Source: JACQAI01 sp035507915
Lineage (GTDB): Bacteria; Pseudomonadota; Alphaproteobacteria; Elsterales; Elsteraceae
Direction: 5' to 3'
Assembly (NCBI GenBank): GCA_035507915.1
Contig: DATJNS010000465.1
Location: 1-6,623, forward strand
DNA: 6,623 nucleotides
Shown: positions 6,403 through 6,623 of the stretch, one piece after another
How the letters are laid out: every line of letters begins with the position of its first letter
Numbering within the stretch: position 1 is the stretch's first letter
Program-made: the position numbers and the translations under genes
The notes under the pieces: model-generated
Database searches by the model: none
Told to the model about the DNA's origin: nothing
What the model saw: only the letters and a program-made list of their open reading frames with translations

Positions 6403-6494
6403 CGTCATGCTCTGGCTTGTCCCGAGCATCCACGTCTTTCGCGCCGATTGGAAAAAGGAAGGCGTGGATCCTCGGGACGAGCCCGAGGACGACG
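6403..6494. repeat. Long imperfect palindromic intergenic repeat
   Basis: Two 38-nt arms, 6403-6440 and 6457-6494, flank a 16-nt loop. Counting by hand, 31 of 38 positions are complementary. The core CCCGAG-ATCCACG recurs inverted as CGTGGAT-CTCGGG. One reading frame through it spells GLVPRIHAF and DKPEHDG. I recall such peptide-like strings as marks of non-coding palindromes dispersed in Bradyrhizobium-like and related genomes. It lies between the hydratase tail and the lyase gene and would fold into a strong hairpin if transcribed. It may affect mRNA stability or partial termination within the operon. It lacks a T-run, so it is not a standard terminator. Only one copy lies in the window. 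Confidence 0.75.
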
Positions 6495-6497
6495 AAG

Positions 6498-6503
6498 ATT
6501 ATA
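6498..6503 (-). promoter_or_regulatory. Possible -10 element upstream of the lyase operon
   Basis: The minus strand reads TATAAT exactly, a rare hexamer in such GC-rich DNA, in the spacer between the hydratase stop and the palindromic repeat. No good -35 is seen at 16-18 nt spacing. If used, the transcript would carry the palindrome in a leader of about 135 nt. This is tentative. Confidence 0.25.
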
Positions 6504-6533
6504 CTGCCAGCGCTCAGCGCCGCCCATAGATCC

Positions 6534-6623
6534 TCAGCGCCCAATGAAGTTGGGCTTGCGCTTCTCGTTGTAGGCGCGCACGCCCTCCAGCCGGTCCTGG
6601 GTCGGCACCAGCCGATTATAGGC
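6534..6623 (-). CDS. Enoyl-CoA hydratase/isomerase family protein, C-terminal tail only
   Basis: The minus-strand frame ends at TGA (6534-6536) and is open to the window edge, giving 29 residues. It contains TQDRLEGVRAYNEKRKPNF and ends in IGR. This is the typical crotonase-family ending ('T-E-D-x-x-E-G-x-x-A-F-x-E-K-R-x-P-x-F-x-G-R'). The family hydrates trans-2-enoyl-CoA thioesters or carries out related double-bond chemistry, and this helix usually closes the active site or contacts a neighbouring subunit. The catalytic glutamates lie outside the window, so the exact reaction cannot be given. It is upstream of the lyase in the same direction, 178 bp away, and may be part of the same operon. 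Confidence 0.85.
   Translation of the reverse strand, partial: AYNRLVPTQDRLEGVRAYNEKRKPNFIGR

Noticed and set aside
5156..6529. 457-codon plus-strand frame opposite the lyase and the start of the MmgE/PrpD gene
   Set aside because: It is antisense to clear enzymes and runs into the intergenic repeat. No recognisable domain and no ribosome binding site support it.
6356..6544. 63-residue N-terminal extension of the lyase
   Set aside because: It translates the palindromic repeat and overlaps the hydratase stop region. A strong ribosome binding site at 6362-6370 supports the start at 6355.

Overview
The window is GC-rich throughout and looks like the chromosome of an alphaproteobacterium, most likely of the Rhizobiales. 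Three things suggest this: the style of the proteins, strong third-position G/C (which opens long spurious antisense frames), and an intergenic palindrome of a type I recall as dispersed in Bradyrhizobium-like genomes. The assignment is inferred from style and was not tested by any search.

Layout, left to right. (1) Positions 1-635, plus strand: the C-terminal two thirds of a Bug/TctC-type periplasmic solute-binding protein, with its start outside the window. (2) 707-1060, minus strand: a small stand-alone OmpR/PhoB-type winged-helix DNA-binding protein with no receiver domain. (3) 1061-1241: a divergent regulatory region with a perfect 18-bp palindrome and two short hairpins in the leader of the next gene. 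(4) 1242-2366, plus strand: a LuxR-type regulator with a PAS-like central segment and a C-terminal helix-turn-helix. Its best start is a TTG behind a clear ribosome binding site. (5) 2449-6623, minus strand: a catabolic cluster transcribed right to left. In order of transcription it holds the tail of an enoyl-CoA hydratase, a 178-bp spacer with a long imperfect palindromic repeat, an HMG-CoA-lyase-family protein, an MmgE/PrpD-family protein and an AMP-forming acyl-CoA synthetase. The last three are separated by only 25 and 15 bp and are almost certainly co-transcribed.

How the genes may work together. The synthetase would activate a carboxylic acid to its CoA thioester. The hydratase would add water to an unsaturated acyl-CoA. 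The HMGL-family lyase would split a 3-hydroxy-3-methyl acyl-CoA into acetyl-CoA and a keto acid. The MmgE/PrpD protein belongs to a family of dehydratases and decarboxylases acting on tricarboxylic-type acids. Together they suggest catabolism of a branched or methyl-substituted (di)carboxylic acid. Leucine/isovalerate-type breakdown and an itaconate-like route both fit, and the sequence does not decide between them. The two divergent regulators beside the cluster are candidates for its control, but no operator copy was found at the cluster itself.

No CRISPR array, tRNA, rRNA, transposase or phage gene was seen. I found no convincing evidence of a wholly new system. The points most worth checking are the 18-bp palindrome between the regulators, the substrate of the lyase/PrpD/synthetase set, and the intergenic repeat.
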